Counted from the stretch's first letter, positions 1-5,934 are shown. The stretch is 12,186 nucleotides of DNA from an uncultured Actinomycetes bacterium (GCA_903911165.1 CAIWCQ010000521.1:1-12186), one strand, 5' to 3'. Notes: generated by a model from the sequence alone, not told the origin. Numbers and translations are program-made.

Positions 1-783
1 CCCTCGATCGAGAAGGGCAACAGCGAGGCCCATGCGATCGGCCTGGGCCAGATGAACATGCACGGCTATCTGGCCCGCGAGCACATCTTCTACGGCTCCG
101 AAGAGGGCATCGACTTCACCAACATCTACTTCTACACCGTGCTGTACCACGCGCTTCGGGCGTCGAACAAGATCGCCATCGAACGGGGTTCGGCGTTCAA
201 GGGCTTCGAGAAGTCCACGTACGCCAGCGGTGAGTTCTTCGACAAGTACACCGATGGTGTGTGGGAGCCGGCGACCGACAAGGTGCGTCAACTGTTCGCC
301 GATGCCGGCATTCGCATTCCGGCACAGGAAGATTGGGTCCGGCTCAAGGAGTCCGTCCAGAAAAACGGTATCTACAACCAGAACCTTCAGGCGGTGCCGC
401 CCACCGGCTCGATCTCCTATATCAACCACTCGACCAGCTCGATCCACCCGGTGGCGAGCAAGGTCGAGATCCGCAAGGAAGGCAAGATCGGCCGCGTCTA
501 CTACCCGGCGCCGTACATGACGAACGACAACCTGGAGTACTACCAGGATGCCTACGAGATCGGCTACGAGAAGATCATCGACACCTACGCCGCGGCCACC
601 CAGCATGTGGATCAGGGGTTGAGCCTGACGCTGTTCTTCAAGGACACCATCGATACCCGCGAGGTCAACAAGGCGCAGATCTACGCCTGGCGCAAGGGCA
701 TCAAGACGCTGTACTACATCCGGCTACGTCAGTTGGCGCTTGAAGGTACCGAAGTCGAGGGCTGCGTCTCCTGTATGTTGTGA
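1..783 (+). CDS. nrdE: Class Ib ribonucleoside-diphosphate reductase alpha subunit, C-terminal 260 residues (5' truncated by window)
   Basis: NrdE is the catalytic subunit that reduces ribonucleoside diphosphates to deoxyribonucleotides in the cytoplasm, using a radical delivered from NrdF and electrons from NrdH. The frame is open from base 1 with no start, so the gene begins outside the window. Visible family hallmarks are [13 protein letters not shown] near the left edge, the [19 protein letters not shown] segment (about 400-450), the tyrosine dyad in TLYYIRLRQ (Tyr codons 712-717) that passes the radical to the active site, and the mobile C-terminal tail GCVSCML, whose CxxC pair (Cys codons 763-765 and 772-774) relays reducing equivalents. 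The active-site Cys region lies upstream of the window. Its partner nrdF2 is 7.7 kb downstream on the same strand, separated by unrelated genes. The final 26 bp of this region recur at 4939-4964. Confidence 0.97.
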   Translation, partial: PSIEKGNSEAHAIGLGQMNMHGYLAREHIFYGSEEGIDFTNIYFYTVLYHALRASNKIAIERGSAFKGFEKSTYASGEFFDKYTDGVWEPATDKVRQLFADAGIRIPAQEDWVRLKESVQKNGIYNQNLQAVPPTGSISYINHSTSSIHPVASKVEIRKEGKIGRVYYPAPYMTNDNLEYYQDAYEIGYEKIIDTYAAATQHVDQGLSLTLFFKDTIDTREVNKAQIYAWRKGIKTLYYIRLRQLALEGTEVEGCVSCML

Positions 784-785
784 GG
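760..785 (+). repeat. nrdE-tail direct repeat, copy 1 (inside nrdE 3' end)
   Basis: This covers the codons for GCVSCML, the TGA and two following bases. A second copy at 4939-4964 matches 23 of 26 positions in the same orientation. The three mismatches are in the Ser, second Cys and Met codons, and the first two are silent. This copy is functional, because it completes NrdE. Similarity may run a few bases further (GG-CTCTG against GGGTTCTG) if one gap is allowed. Confidence 0.75.
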
Positions 786-1010
786 CTCTGTCGGCAACCT
801 TGTTGAGCTGGGAAATCGGCTTCTGAACAGCACAATCCGCTCAGGGCATGGCGAACTAGTTTTGTGCAATCTGCTCGCCACGTGGTCCCCCGAGGGCCGT
901 GTGTCGGTCTAGGGCCGGGTGGTCAGTGACGGGGTGCGTCGCCTTGGCGCTCAGCGCCTTCGGTTGCCGCGCAATCTGATTCAATCGTCCCGATTATGCC
1001 CTTCATCCCC

Positions 1011-1016
1011 GAGGAG
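1011..1016 (+). promoter_or_regulatory. Ribosome binding site that sets the TTG start of the HD-domain gene
   Basis: GAGGAG lies seven bases before TTG 1024. It is the only strong Shine-Dalgarno sequence in front of an in-frame start near the beginning of the conserved domain. The upstream in-frame GTG at 919 has no such site, and the in-frame stop TAG at 910-912 limits any further extension. Confidence 0.55.
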
Positions 1017-1023
1017 CCGTGAA

Positions 1024-1584
1024 TTGTCCGCTATCGAAATCAAGCACGTGCGTCCCCGCGTCGAGGAACTCCTGTCGCGCTACGAAAGCGCGATCGGTGC
1101 GGACTTCCCCGGGTACCGCAACCATGTGTATCGCACCATCACCTACGCCATGCACTTCCTGGGCGGCGCCACCGAGGATGAGCAACTCGTGGAGACCGCA
1201 ATGGTCTACCACGACATCGGGCTGTGGACCGATCATGAGTTGGCCTACCTGGAACCGTCGGAAGCCGTAGCCCTTGCCGACAACGAGAAATTCGGCTGGG
1301 GTCTGGACCCGGAGGCGCTGCGCGGAGCCATCCACTGGCACCACAAGGTGCTTCCCTATCGCGGGCCACACGAGAGGATCATCGAGGCATGCCGGAAGGC
1401 AGACTGGATCGATGCCTCCAAAGGCCTGGTGCGCAAGGGCATGAGCCGGACCACCATCAAGGCCGTCGGGGCGTCCTTCCCTAATCGGGGGTTCCACGCC
1501 ACCCTGCTGCGTCTGGCGAAGGATTACGGCGGATCAACGCTCGTGGGCGGCTGGAAGGTCACGCGCGGCATCGTGAAATTGTGA
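1024..1584 (+). CDS. HD-domain metal-dependent phosphohydrolase-like protein
   Basis: This is a 186-residue predicted cytoplasmic protein. It has the ordered metal ligands of the HD superfamily: His34 in GYRNHVYRT, the His63-Asp64 doublet in MVYHDIGLW, His104/His106/His107 in AIHWHHK, and Asp127 in RKADWID. Known HD proteins hydrolyse nucleotides, cyclic nucleotides or other phosphate esters. No substrate can be assigned here, and no RelA/SpoT, dGTPase or cyclic-di-GMP (GYP) signature is present. I chose TTG 1024 because GAGGAG precedes it at ideal spacing. GTG 919 would add 35 low-complexity Arg/Ser-rich residues that look non-coding. The gene is separated from nrdE by 240 bp and from the next gene by 57 bp, so it could be cotranscribed with the hotdog-fold gene. 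The fold assignment is strong and the function open. Confidence 0.82.
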   Translation: MSAIEIKHVRPRVEELLSRYESAIGADFPGYRNHVYRTITYAMHFLGGATEDEQLVETAMVYHDIGLWTDHELAYLEPSEAVALADNEKFGWGLDPEALRGAIHWHHKVLPYRGPHERIIEACRKADWIDASKGLVRKGMSRTTIKAVGASFPNRGFHATLLRLAKDYGGSTLVGGWKVTRGIVKL

Positions 1585-1625
1585 GCCGCGCCGTTCAGTG
1601 CGGGGCCGGTTGGCGTTGTGGTCGC

Positions 1626-1649
1626 ATGCCTGTTTAGTGAGATGAATTC
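1626..1649 (+). repeat. 24-bp direct repeat / candidate operator, copy 1
   Basis: The segment contains TGTTTAGTGAGA followed by two variable bases and AATTC. It matches 2297-2320 at 21 of 24 positions, in the same orientation. The presumed ATG of the hotdog gene (1642) lies inside it. The core is an imperfect dyad (TTnGT-nnn-ACnAA in copy 2), which could be a regulator site. Equally, the pair could be a duplication footprint around the gene. Confidence 0.6.
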
Positions 1650-2220
1650 GCAGCTGCGTCACGGCCGGGTGATCAACGCGACCAAGGCAGTCGCGCCGGC
1701 GGTGCGATCTCACCGGCCACATTGGACCTTGCGGGGCGAGGACTACGCTGACCAAGTGGTCGACGAGGCGGGCGGCGCGCCCTGGTCGAACTTCCGTTTT
1801 GTCCAAGACGTCGTTCCGTCACCAGGCGAGGGCAACCGGATCCATCTGCACAACCTGGCTATCGCCGAGTTACTGTTTGACGCCCGCAACGCCTACATCA
1901 CCGAAGCCGTCGGCTTGACATGGCAACAACTGTTCGACACCGGATGCAGCCTGATCATCCGCCGCCTCGAAATCGATTACGAACGCGAGGTACTCGCCGG
2001 CATCCCCCTGAAGGTGGGGGTGCGGGCGATCACGCGGTCGCGCCGGAGCGTGACCTTCGACGAGGTCGTCTGGAGGGTGGACCTTGCCCTGCCGATCGCC
2101 GTCGCGGGGTCGGTGCACGTGGTGGTGCGCTTCGATACCCCGGGGGCTATCGAACTACCCGACGACGTGGTGAATAAGTTCGAGTCCTACGAAGGTCACC
2201 CGTTGGTTGGGATGCCGTGA
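1642..2220 (+). CDS. Hotdog-fold (4-hydroxybenzoyl-CoA/acyl-ACP thioesterase-like) protein
   Basis: This is a 192-residue protein. The segment HLHNLAIAELLFDARNAYITEAVG (1849-1920) has the Asn followed by the long helix (..F.DAR..Y....G) seen in 4HBT-type acyl-CoA thioesterases. After it come alternating hydrophobic strands (CSLIIRRLEIDYEREV, LKVGVRAITRS, SVTFDEVVWRV, SVHVVVRF), as expected for the wrap-around sheet of a hotdog fold. Family members hydrolyse acyl-CoA or acyl-ACP thioesters. No substrate-specific motif is visible, and a non-catalytic dehydratase-like role is possible. The start is uncertain: ATG 1642 lies within a repeated 24-bp motif and has a poor ribosome binding site. GTG 1618 would add eight residues, while GTG 1669 or 1756 would shorten the 45-residue N-terminal extension. 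The gene is bracketed by 24-bp direct repeats. Confidence 0.7.
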   Translation: MNSQLRHGRVINATKAVAPAVRSHRPHWTLRGEDYADQVVDEAGGAPWSNFRFVQDVVPSPGEGNRIHLHNLAIAELLFDARNAYITEAVGLTWQQLFDTGCSLIIRRLEIDYEREVLAGIPLKVGVRAITRSRRSVTFDEVVWRVDLALPIAVAGSVHVVVRFDTPGAIELPDDVVNKFESYEGHPLVGMP

Positions 2221-2296
2221 GGTCCGGTCGAGACATCATCCGACGGAGATCACGCAGTGCCGGTCGGTCGGGCGCGCATCCCGACTAACCATGGCT

Positions 2297-2320
2297 ATGC
2301 ATGTTTAGTGAGACAAATTC
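2297..2320 (+). repeat. 24-bp direct repeat / candidate operator, copy 2
   Basis: This is the second copy of the motif at 1626-1649 (21/24 identical). It lies in the 219-bp gap between the hotdog gene and the secreted repeat protein, 119 bp before the latter's start. The rest of the gap holds a possible -10 (TACCAT, 2392-2397) with a weak TCGGAC at 2368-2373, spaced 18 bp. Confidence 0.6.
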
Positions 2321-2439
2321 CGTGGACGGCGTGGACGCCACTGTTGGCGCCGTTTCCCGGACAAAAATCGGACAAGGTCGCTAGCAGCCGGTACCATCTG
2401 GTTGGCGTGTAAAAGTTTCCCTAGTCGGAGTGGGTTGAC

Positions 2440-3726
2440 GTGGCGGAAAAGATAGCCCGGATCGGGGCGACGGCGTTCGCATTGGGGCTGCTACTGGCCG
2501 GTCCTCAAGCGGCCGGGCTGGCCGCCGCGGATCGGGGCGATGTCGGCAATTCCGCCTCGGCCTCGGACGACACTCGCGGGTCGACGTCCGACGACACGGC
2601 TTCCGATGACGAGCCCGGCCGGACCCTGAAGCCCAGGGCTGCGACGGACCCGGCCACCGAGGACGAGCCGGACGCGGAGATGTCGGTCGGCGAAAGAGAC
2701 GTGGAGATCTCGATCGGCGAGTCGCCCCCGGAGATCTCGATCAACGAGCCGCAAATCAAGATCCACATCGACCCGTACGGGGAAGATCCGGTCGGTGAAG
2801 CCTTGCCGTCATTGCCCGAGGAACCGGCGGTACCGCCTGTTGAGGACACCGGCGAGAGCATCCCGGTAGACACGGAGTCGCCGGCAGAAGAGTCGCCGGC
2901 AGAAGAGTCGCCGGCAGAAGAGTCGCCGACCGAGGAGTCGCCGACCGAGGAGTCGCCGACCGAGGAGTCGCCGACCGAGGAGTCGCCGACCGAGGAGTCG
3001 CCGGCAGAAGAGTCGGTGCCCGAGCCGCCTGCCGAGGAGTCAACCGAGGACGTTGATTCACCTGACGGAGACGAGCAGTCAATCCTCGATCTCTGGGCTT
3101 GGCCAGCAACTGGCGGGCCGGACCCGCTGCCCTGGTGGCGGACGACGACCTCCGGTGAGGACGGCGCGGGCACCCCCGACGGCCCCACGTCGGAGGAGCT
3201 GTGCGGGGAATGCGAAGTGCGCGACGTGGTGTGGATGTACGACGGGCCCCGCGACGATGACCTGGTGGTGCTGCCGGTGGCAGTCCCTGGTTCAGGCGAG
3301 GAGCAGCAGACGGCGGTACCGCTAGTGGGCGCGGGGAGCGGTCCTGCCGAACAGTTCATCGCAACCCTGAAGGTGAAGGTCGTGGAGGCGCTCGATGTCG
3401 CCCTGAACTGGCTCTCCGGCCTGCCCACCACCCAGTTCACCGAGTTCCTCTCCGGGGTGCTGCTGCTGGTGCGTCGCACCCTGCTGCCCGAGGTCTGCCA
3501 GGGCACCGGCTGTCCCGGTGCCTCCTCCGAACCCGCGCGCGAGTCAACCGACGGTCTGATCGGTCTCACCGAAGCGACGGCCGTGGATGAAGCCGAGTCC
3601 GGGGGCTGGGTCGTGCGCGTCGTGGCCCGAGACGGCGAGTACTACCCAGTCACGAAGGACTACTTGCTCTCGCGCGTCAATCTCATCGTGGACGGCGGGA
3701 TCGTGACGTCCGTCTCGGTGGGATGA
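2440..3726 (+). CDS. Secreted acidic repeat protein with C-terminal I78-inhibitor-like domain
   Basis: This 428-residue protein starts at GTG 2440, nine bases after GGAG. Residues 1-30 form a Sec-type signal peptide (K4/R7, hydrophobic core, AAA before D31). Residues 31-145 are Asp/Glu/Ser-rich and include a degenerate strand-like repeat (EMSVGE, EISIGE, EISINE, IKIHID). Residues 146-190 are nine perfect five-residue repeats, ESPAE or ESPTE, making a stiff acidic stalk. Two short-spaced Cys pairs follow (C255/C258 and C353/C358). Residues 325-350 carry the LSGLP...[14 protein letters not shown] segment, a motif I recognise from other exported mycobacterial proteins of unknown role. The last 58 residues (GLTEATA...[16 protein letters not shown]...RVNL.V..G.VTSVSVG) resemble I78 peptidase-inhibitor domains. 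It probably acts outside the membrane. The inhibitor role is inference, and the absence of a C-terminal anchor leaves its attachment unclear. Confidence 0.8.
   Translation: MAEKIARIGATAFALGLLLAGPQAAGLAAADRGDVGNSASASDDTRGSTSDDTASDDEPGRTLKPRAATDPATEDEPDAEMSVGERDVEISIGESPPEISINEPQIKIHIDPYGEDPVGEALPSLPEEPAVPPVEDTGESIPVDTESPAEESPAEESPAEESPTEESPTEESPTEESPTEESPTEESPAEESVPEPPAEESTEDVDSPDGDEQSILDLWAWPATGGPDPLPWWRTTTSGEDGAGTPDGPTSEELCGECEVRDVVWMYDGPRDDDLVVLPVAVPGSGEEQQTAVPLVGAGSGPAEQFIATLKVKVVEALDVALNWLSGLPTTQFTEFLSGVLLLVRRTLLPEVCQGTGCPGASSEPARESTDGLIGLTEATAVDEAESGGWVVRVVARDGEYYPVTKDYLLSRVNLIVDGGIVTSVSVG
2875..3009 (+). repeat. 15-bp in-frame tandem repeat (9 units) encoding ESP[A/T]E
   Basis: There are nine adjacent 15-bp units without gaps. 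Units 1-3 and 9 read gagtcgccggcagaa (ESPAE), and units 4-8 read gagtcgccgaccgag (ESPTE). Each unit type is identical within its group, indicating recent amplification by slippage or unequal exchange. Length change would add or remove five residues and keep the frame. A degenerate tenth unit (ESVPE) follows. Confidence 0.97.
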
Positions 3727-3773
3727 TCCCGGGAAATCGCTGACTGCCGCTGGCGGGTGAGTTCGAGCGCCTG

Positions 3774-3797
3774 GTCTCCGGACTTGAGACAGTCCGG
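3774..3797. terminator. Hairpin between convergent genes, possible bidirectional terminator
   Basis: CCGGAC (3778-3783) pairs perfectly with GTCCGG (3792-3797) around an eight-base loop. An overlapping alternative stem pairs GTCTC (3774-3778) with GAGAC (3786-3790). The site lies in the 113-bp gap between two convergent genes. There is no U-tract, as is common for mycobacterial terminators, so termination is inferred from structure and position. Confidence 0.4.
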
Positions 3798-3839
3798 CCT
3801 CACTGCGTCATGTGACGATCGGTGACCGTATAGGTCAGC

Positions 3840-4724
3840 TCAGAGCCCGGCGTCGCGTTGAGAAAGGGTCGAAATCGCCGACCAATCCAGGTCCCCGCCG
3901 CCGTTGGCCAGCAGCGTCAGGAACCTGTCGCGCAGAAGGCTGGCGATGGGTAGCGGAACCTGAAGTTCTTCGGCAGCAGCCAAAACAAGGCGGATGTCCT
4001 TGATCCCCAGTCGCGCCGCGAAACCAGCCGGCTCGAACTCCTCGCGGGCAATCAGACCGCCGTAGGTCTCATAGGCGGGCGCGCTGAACAGGGTGGAGGT
4101 GATGATGTCGATATAGTCCCGCCGGTCTACCCCGGCCTTGGAGACGAGGGCGACCGCTTCGCCGAGGGATTCAATGACGTTGGCCAACAAGAAGTTGGCG
4201 CTCAGCTTCACCACATTGCCCACCGCCGCGGCGTCGGAGACCCGAAAGGTCCGCTGCCCCAGCGCATCCAGTATCGGCATCAACGGGTCGACGACGTCGG
4301 TGGGGCCGGCGGCGAGAACGAAGAGCTTGCCGGCGGCAGCGGCCTCCGGACGGCCCAGCACGGTTGCGGTCATGAACTGCTGCCCGGCCGCGCCGTGCGC
4401 CGCCGTCAGCCGCTTCGACAGCGCGGCGCTGATGGTGCTGGACGATATGTGGGTGGCCCCGTCTCGCAGCGTAGCGAGCACACCGCCCTCGCCGGTGACG
4501 ACCGCGTCAAGGGCGTCGTCGTTGGCCAGCATCGTGATAACCACATCACCGGCGCAAGCCTGCGCAACGGTGGCGGCGACTGTGGCGCCCCGTGCCGCGA
4601 GGGCCTCGGCCTTGCCCGGTGACCGGTTGTAGACCGTGACGCCGAATCCAGCCCCGAGCAGCCGGGCCGCCATGGCCGAACCCATGTTGCCCAGACCGAT
4701 GAATCCCACCGCCGGCGTGCTCAT
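3840..4724 (-). CDS. NAD(P)-dependent beta-hydroxyacid dehydrogenase-family oxidoreductase
   Basis: This 294-residue protein belongs to the 3-hydroxyisobutyrate/6-phosphogluconate dehydrogenase superfamily. The N-terminal Rossmann domain opens with the GFIGLGNMG dinucleotide motif (residues 7-15), followed by VYNRSPGKAEAL. The Asn/Arg after strand beta-2 suggests NADP(H) preference. The catalytic lysine is in GNVVKLSANFLL (K173, with N177), and an all-helical dimerisation domain follows. The usual substrate loop DAPVSGG is replaced by TATVLGRPEAAAAGKL (residues 119-133), a variant that shifts this protein away from classical hydroxyisobutyrate dehydrogenases and towards the broader group that includes imine-reductase-like and glyoxylate/succinic-semialdehyde reductases. 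The substrate is unknown. The start ATG 4724 overlaps the stop of a 10-codon open frame (4721-4753). The gene converges on the secreted repeat protein gene. Confidence 0.88.
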   Translation of the reverse strand: MSTPAVGFIGLGNMGSAMAARLLGAGFGVTVYNRSPGKAEALAARGATVAATVAQACAGDVVITMLANDDALDAVVTGEGGVLATLRDGATHISSSTISAALSKRLTAAHGAAGQQFMTATVLGRPEAAAAGKLFVLAAGPTDVVDPLMPILDALGQRTFRVSDAAAVGNVVKLSANFLLANVIESLGEAVALVSKAGVDRRDYIDIITSTLFSAPAYETYGGLIAREEFEPAGFAARLGIKDIRLVLAAAEELQVPLPIASLLRDRFLTLLANGGGDLDWSAISTLSQRDAGL

Positions 4725-4753
4725 CGGCGTCGTTTCGGAATGTTCAGCCTCAC
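4721..4753 (-). CDS. Possible 10-codon leader peptide, MRLNIPKRRR
   Basis: GTG 4753 follows the purine-rich GAGGTGAGGGAC stretch on the minus strand and reads ten codons to a TGA that overlaps the ATG of the dehydrogenase gene (ATGA junction). The dehydrogenase start itself has no close Shine-Dalgarno, so ribosomes finishing this frame could reinitiate there. This is speculative and rests only on layout. Confidence 0.25.
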   Translation of the reverse strand: MRLNIPKRRR

Positions 4754-4938
4754 GTCCCTCACCTCTTCCTCATCGCCGGACCGCACCCGTAGACGTGTGG
4801 CGCCAACTTAGCCGATCAGCTGGGGCGGGCCGGCTCACTTCGCCGAACCTGGACCAGCGGGAGGAGGCACATACGGGGCACGAAATTGCCGCCAAGCCGA
4901 TACGAAAGTCTCTCAGCGGCAGGGATATCTGCTGTGTT

Positions 4939-4964
4939 GGCTGCGTCTCATGCGTGTTGTGAGG
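4939..4964 (+). repeat. nrdE-tail direct repeat, copy 2 (displaced remnant)
   Basis: 23 of 26 bases match the end of nrdE (760-785), including the TGA. In the same frame it encodes GCVSCVL-stop against GCVSCML-stop. The upstream frame does not resemble NrdE, so this is an isolated tail copy and not a second gene. It lies in the 269-bp gap between the dehydrogenase start and the DUF427 stop. The rest of that gap shows no convincing gene. The copy could be a displaced gene end left by an insertion downstream of nrdE. Confidence 0.6.
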
Positions 4965-4978
4965 GTTCTGCAGTACCC
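4963..4978. repeat. 16-bp near-perfect palindrome next to the nrdE-tail copy
   Basis: GGGTTCTGCAGTACCC pairs with itself at seven of eight positions. It begins right after the TGA of the displaced nrdE tail and ends 15 bp before the DUF427 stop on the other strand. It could be a terminator for the minus-strand gene or a recombination or protein-binding site. Confidence 0.35.
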
Positions 4979-4993
4979 GGCCGCGGCGAGCCG

Positions 4994-5278
4994 CTAATCG
5001 TCCGACACGGTCACGCCGCGCCAAAAGGCGACGTAGCCGGCGATGTCCTTAGCAGCCGGCTTCGGTTGGGGGTACGTCCAGGCGGCATCGTTATTGGTCG
5101 CGCCGCCGACGGTGATCGAGAAATAGTCAGCGGTGCCCTTCCACGAGCAGGTGGTGTGGGTCGGGGTTGAGATGAAGTACTCGCGATTGAGCGAATCCGG
5201 CGGGAAATAGTGGTTGCCTTCGACCACCACAGTCGCATCGGATTCAGCAAGTACGGCACCACTCCAGATCGCTTTCAT
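4994..5278 (-). CDS. DUF427 domain protein
   Basis: This 94-residue protein spans a single DUF427 domain. Diagnostic features are the opening MKAIWSGAVLAES, the EGNHYFPPDSL segment, T.CSWKGTADYFSITVGG, AAWTYPQPKPAAKDIAGYVAF and a short tail. The domain is a small compact beta fold of unknown biochemical role, common in actinobacteria. I chose ATG 5278 because homologues start at this MKAxW point. GTG 5287, three codons upstream and four bases after AGGAG, is a real alternative. It is on the same strand as the proline-rich protein gene, 103 bp downstream of it. Cotranscription is possible but not shown. Confidence 0.88.
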   Translation of the reverse strand: MKAIWSGAVLAESDATVVVEGNHYFPPDSLNREYFISTPTHTTCSWKGTADYFSITVGGATNNDAAWTYPQPKPAAKDIAGYVAFWRGVTVSDD

Positions 5279-5381
5279 GAGCGTCACTCTTCTCCTGGGA
5301 ACCCACCGCCAATCGTGACGGTACTCGCCGGTGCCGTAATCAGCCCGCGGGGCCGTCACCGACGAGCGGACGTCGGCCGCC

Positions 5382-5894
5382 CTACCTAACCTCGGCGGCC
5401 GGCGGAAACCGATCCGGGCGGACGATCGGGGGGCCGGGCTCCGCCTCGGGGCCCGCAGTGATCGGCGGGTTCTTGATCGGCTTCGGAGGCTGCGGTTTCG
5501 GCCCCCACGGGTAGATCGGACCGAGCACGGGGTCAATGTAGAGCGGGGGAATGACCAGCGGCGGCCCCAGCAGTTCCGGGGACTCGATGGGCCTGGGCGG
5601 CTTGATTCCGCCGGTTCCCGGAGGAATCACGCTCACCGGACGGGGCCGGGGAACCGGCCGCGGGATCGGCTTGACCACAGGAACAGTCAGCACCGGCTTG
5701 GGCTTGACCACAATGGGGCCCGGTGCCTTCGGGCGGGGGATCACCGGCGGGGCGCCGGTGTCTGGATAGCTGATCGCGTTTTGGGCGGTCCGGTCCACAT
5801 CGTCGGCGGACGCCGAGCCAGTGCCGACCACCGCTGCCGCGCACAGCCCCGTCAGCAAAGCGGCTAGCGCAGGTCGGCAATGGACTGAAAACAT
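5382..5894 (-). CDS. Secreted proline-rich protein
   Basis: This 170-residue protein has a signal peptide in residues 1-30 (hydrophobic ALAALLTGLCAAAVVG, then ASA before D31). The Cys18 context (TGLC) is not a lipobox. About 43 of the 140 mature residues are proline, arranged as PxP and xP runs (PRPKAPGPIVV, PKPVLTVPVVKPIPRPVPRPRP, PPLYIDPVLGPIYPWGPKPQPP), which predict an extended polyproline-type rod, basic in the middle and slightly acidic at the end. There is no enzymatic domain. The ATG has an excellent ribosome binding site (GAGGAG, six bases before it on the minus strand). It probably lies in or on the cell envelope. I recognise no named family. The coding pattern is real because of the signal peptide and ribosome binding site, although the GC-rich repeats produce many shadow frames. 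Confidence 0.8.
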   Translation of the reverse strand: MFSVHCRPALAALLTGLCAAAVVGTGSASADDVDRTAQNAISYPDTGAPPVIPRPKAPGPIVVKPKPVLTVPVVKPIPRPVPRPRPVSVIPPGTGGIKPPRPIESPELLGPPLVIPPLYIDPVLGPIYPWGPKPQPPKPIKNPPITAGPEAEPGPPIVRPDRFPPAAEVR

Positions 5895-5928
5895 GTGGAA
5901 CTCCTCGTTATGGTCGATCTAGCGTTTG

Positions 5929-5934
5929 ATTGTA
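5929..5934 (-). promoter_or_regulatory. Candidate -10 element (TACAAT) for the proline-rich protein gene
   Basis: On the minus strand TACAAT fits the mycobacterial TANNNT -10, 34 bases before the ATG. A good -35 at 17-18 bp is not evident. It sits between two TAGCGTT direct copies (5920-5926, 5933-5939). The rest of this 209-bp divergent gap shows no other strong signal. Confidence 0.35.

Noticed and set aside
784..805. GGCTCTGTCGGCAACC after nrdE as an insertion-sequence end (it resembles IS6-family termini)
   Set aside because: No matching inverted end, target duplication or transposase was found. Only eight bases (GGTTGCCG, 962-969) pair with it.
919..1023. GTG 919 as start of the HD-domain protein
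   Set aside because: There is no ribosome binding site and the added 35 residues are Arg/Ser-rich without domain content. TTG 1024 has GAGGAG at seven bases.
2322..2384. 20-codon frame starting at GTG 2322 after the second 24-bp repeat
   Set aside because: There is no ribosome site and no recognisable content. Short frames like this are common by chance in GC-rich spacers.
2875..3009. CRISPR-like array
   Set aside because: Units are 15 bp, directly abutting, without spacers and in frame within a protein.
2505..3569. Long minus-strand open frame opposite the secreted repeat protein
   Set aside because: It is a Ser/Gly-rich shadow created by the GC-rich coding strand and the 15-bp repeat. 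It has no start context, and the plus frame has a signal peptide and recognisable C-terminal domain.
4138..4632. Plus-strand 164-codon frame opposite the dehydrogenase
   Set aside because: It is antisense to a gene with clear Rossmann and catalytic motifs. The composition is typical of a shadow frame.
4636..4962. Plus-strand frame ending in CCVGCVSCVL as a small Cys-rich protein gene (possible GTG 4795, 55 residues)
   Set aside because: Most of it is antisense to the dehydrogenase or lacks any start with a ribosome site. The Cys-rich end is better explained as a displaced nrdE tail, though a real small protein cannot be fully excluded.
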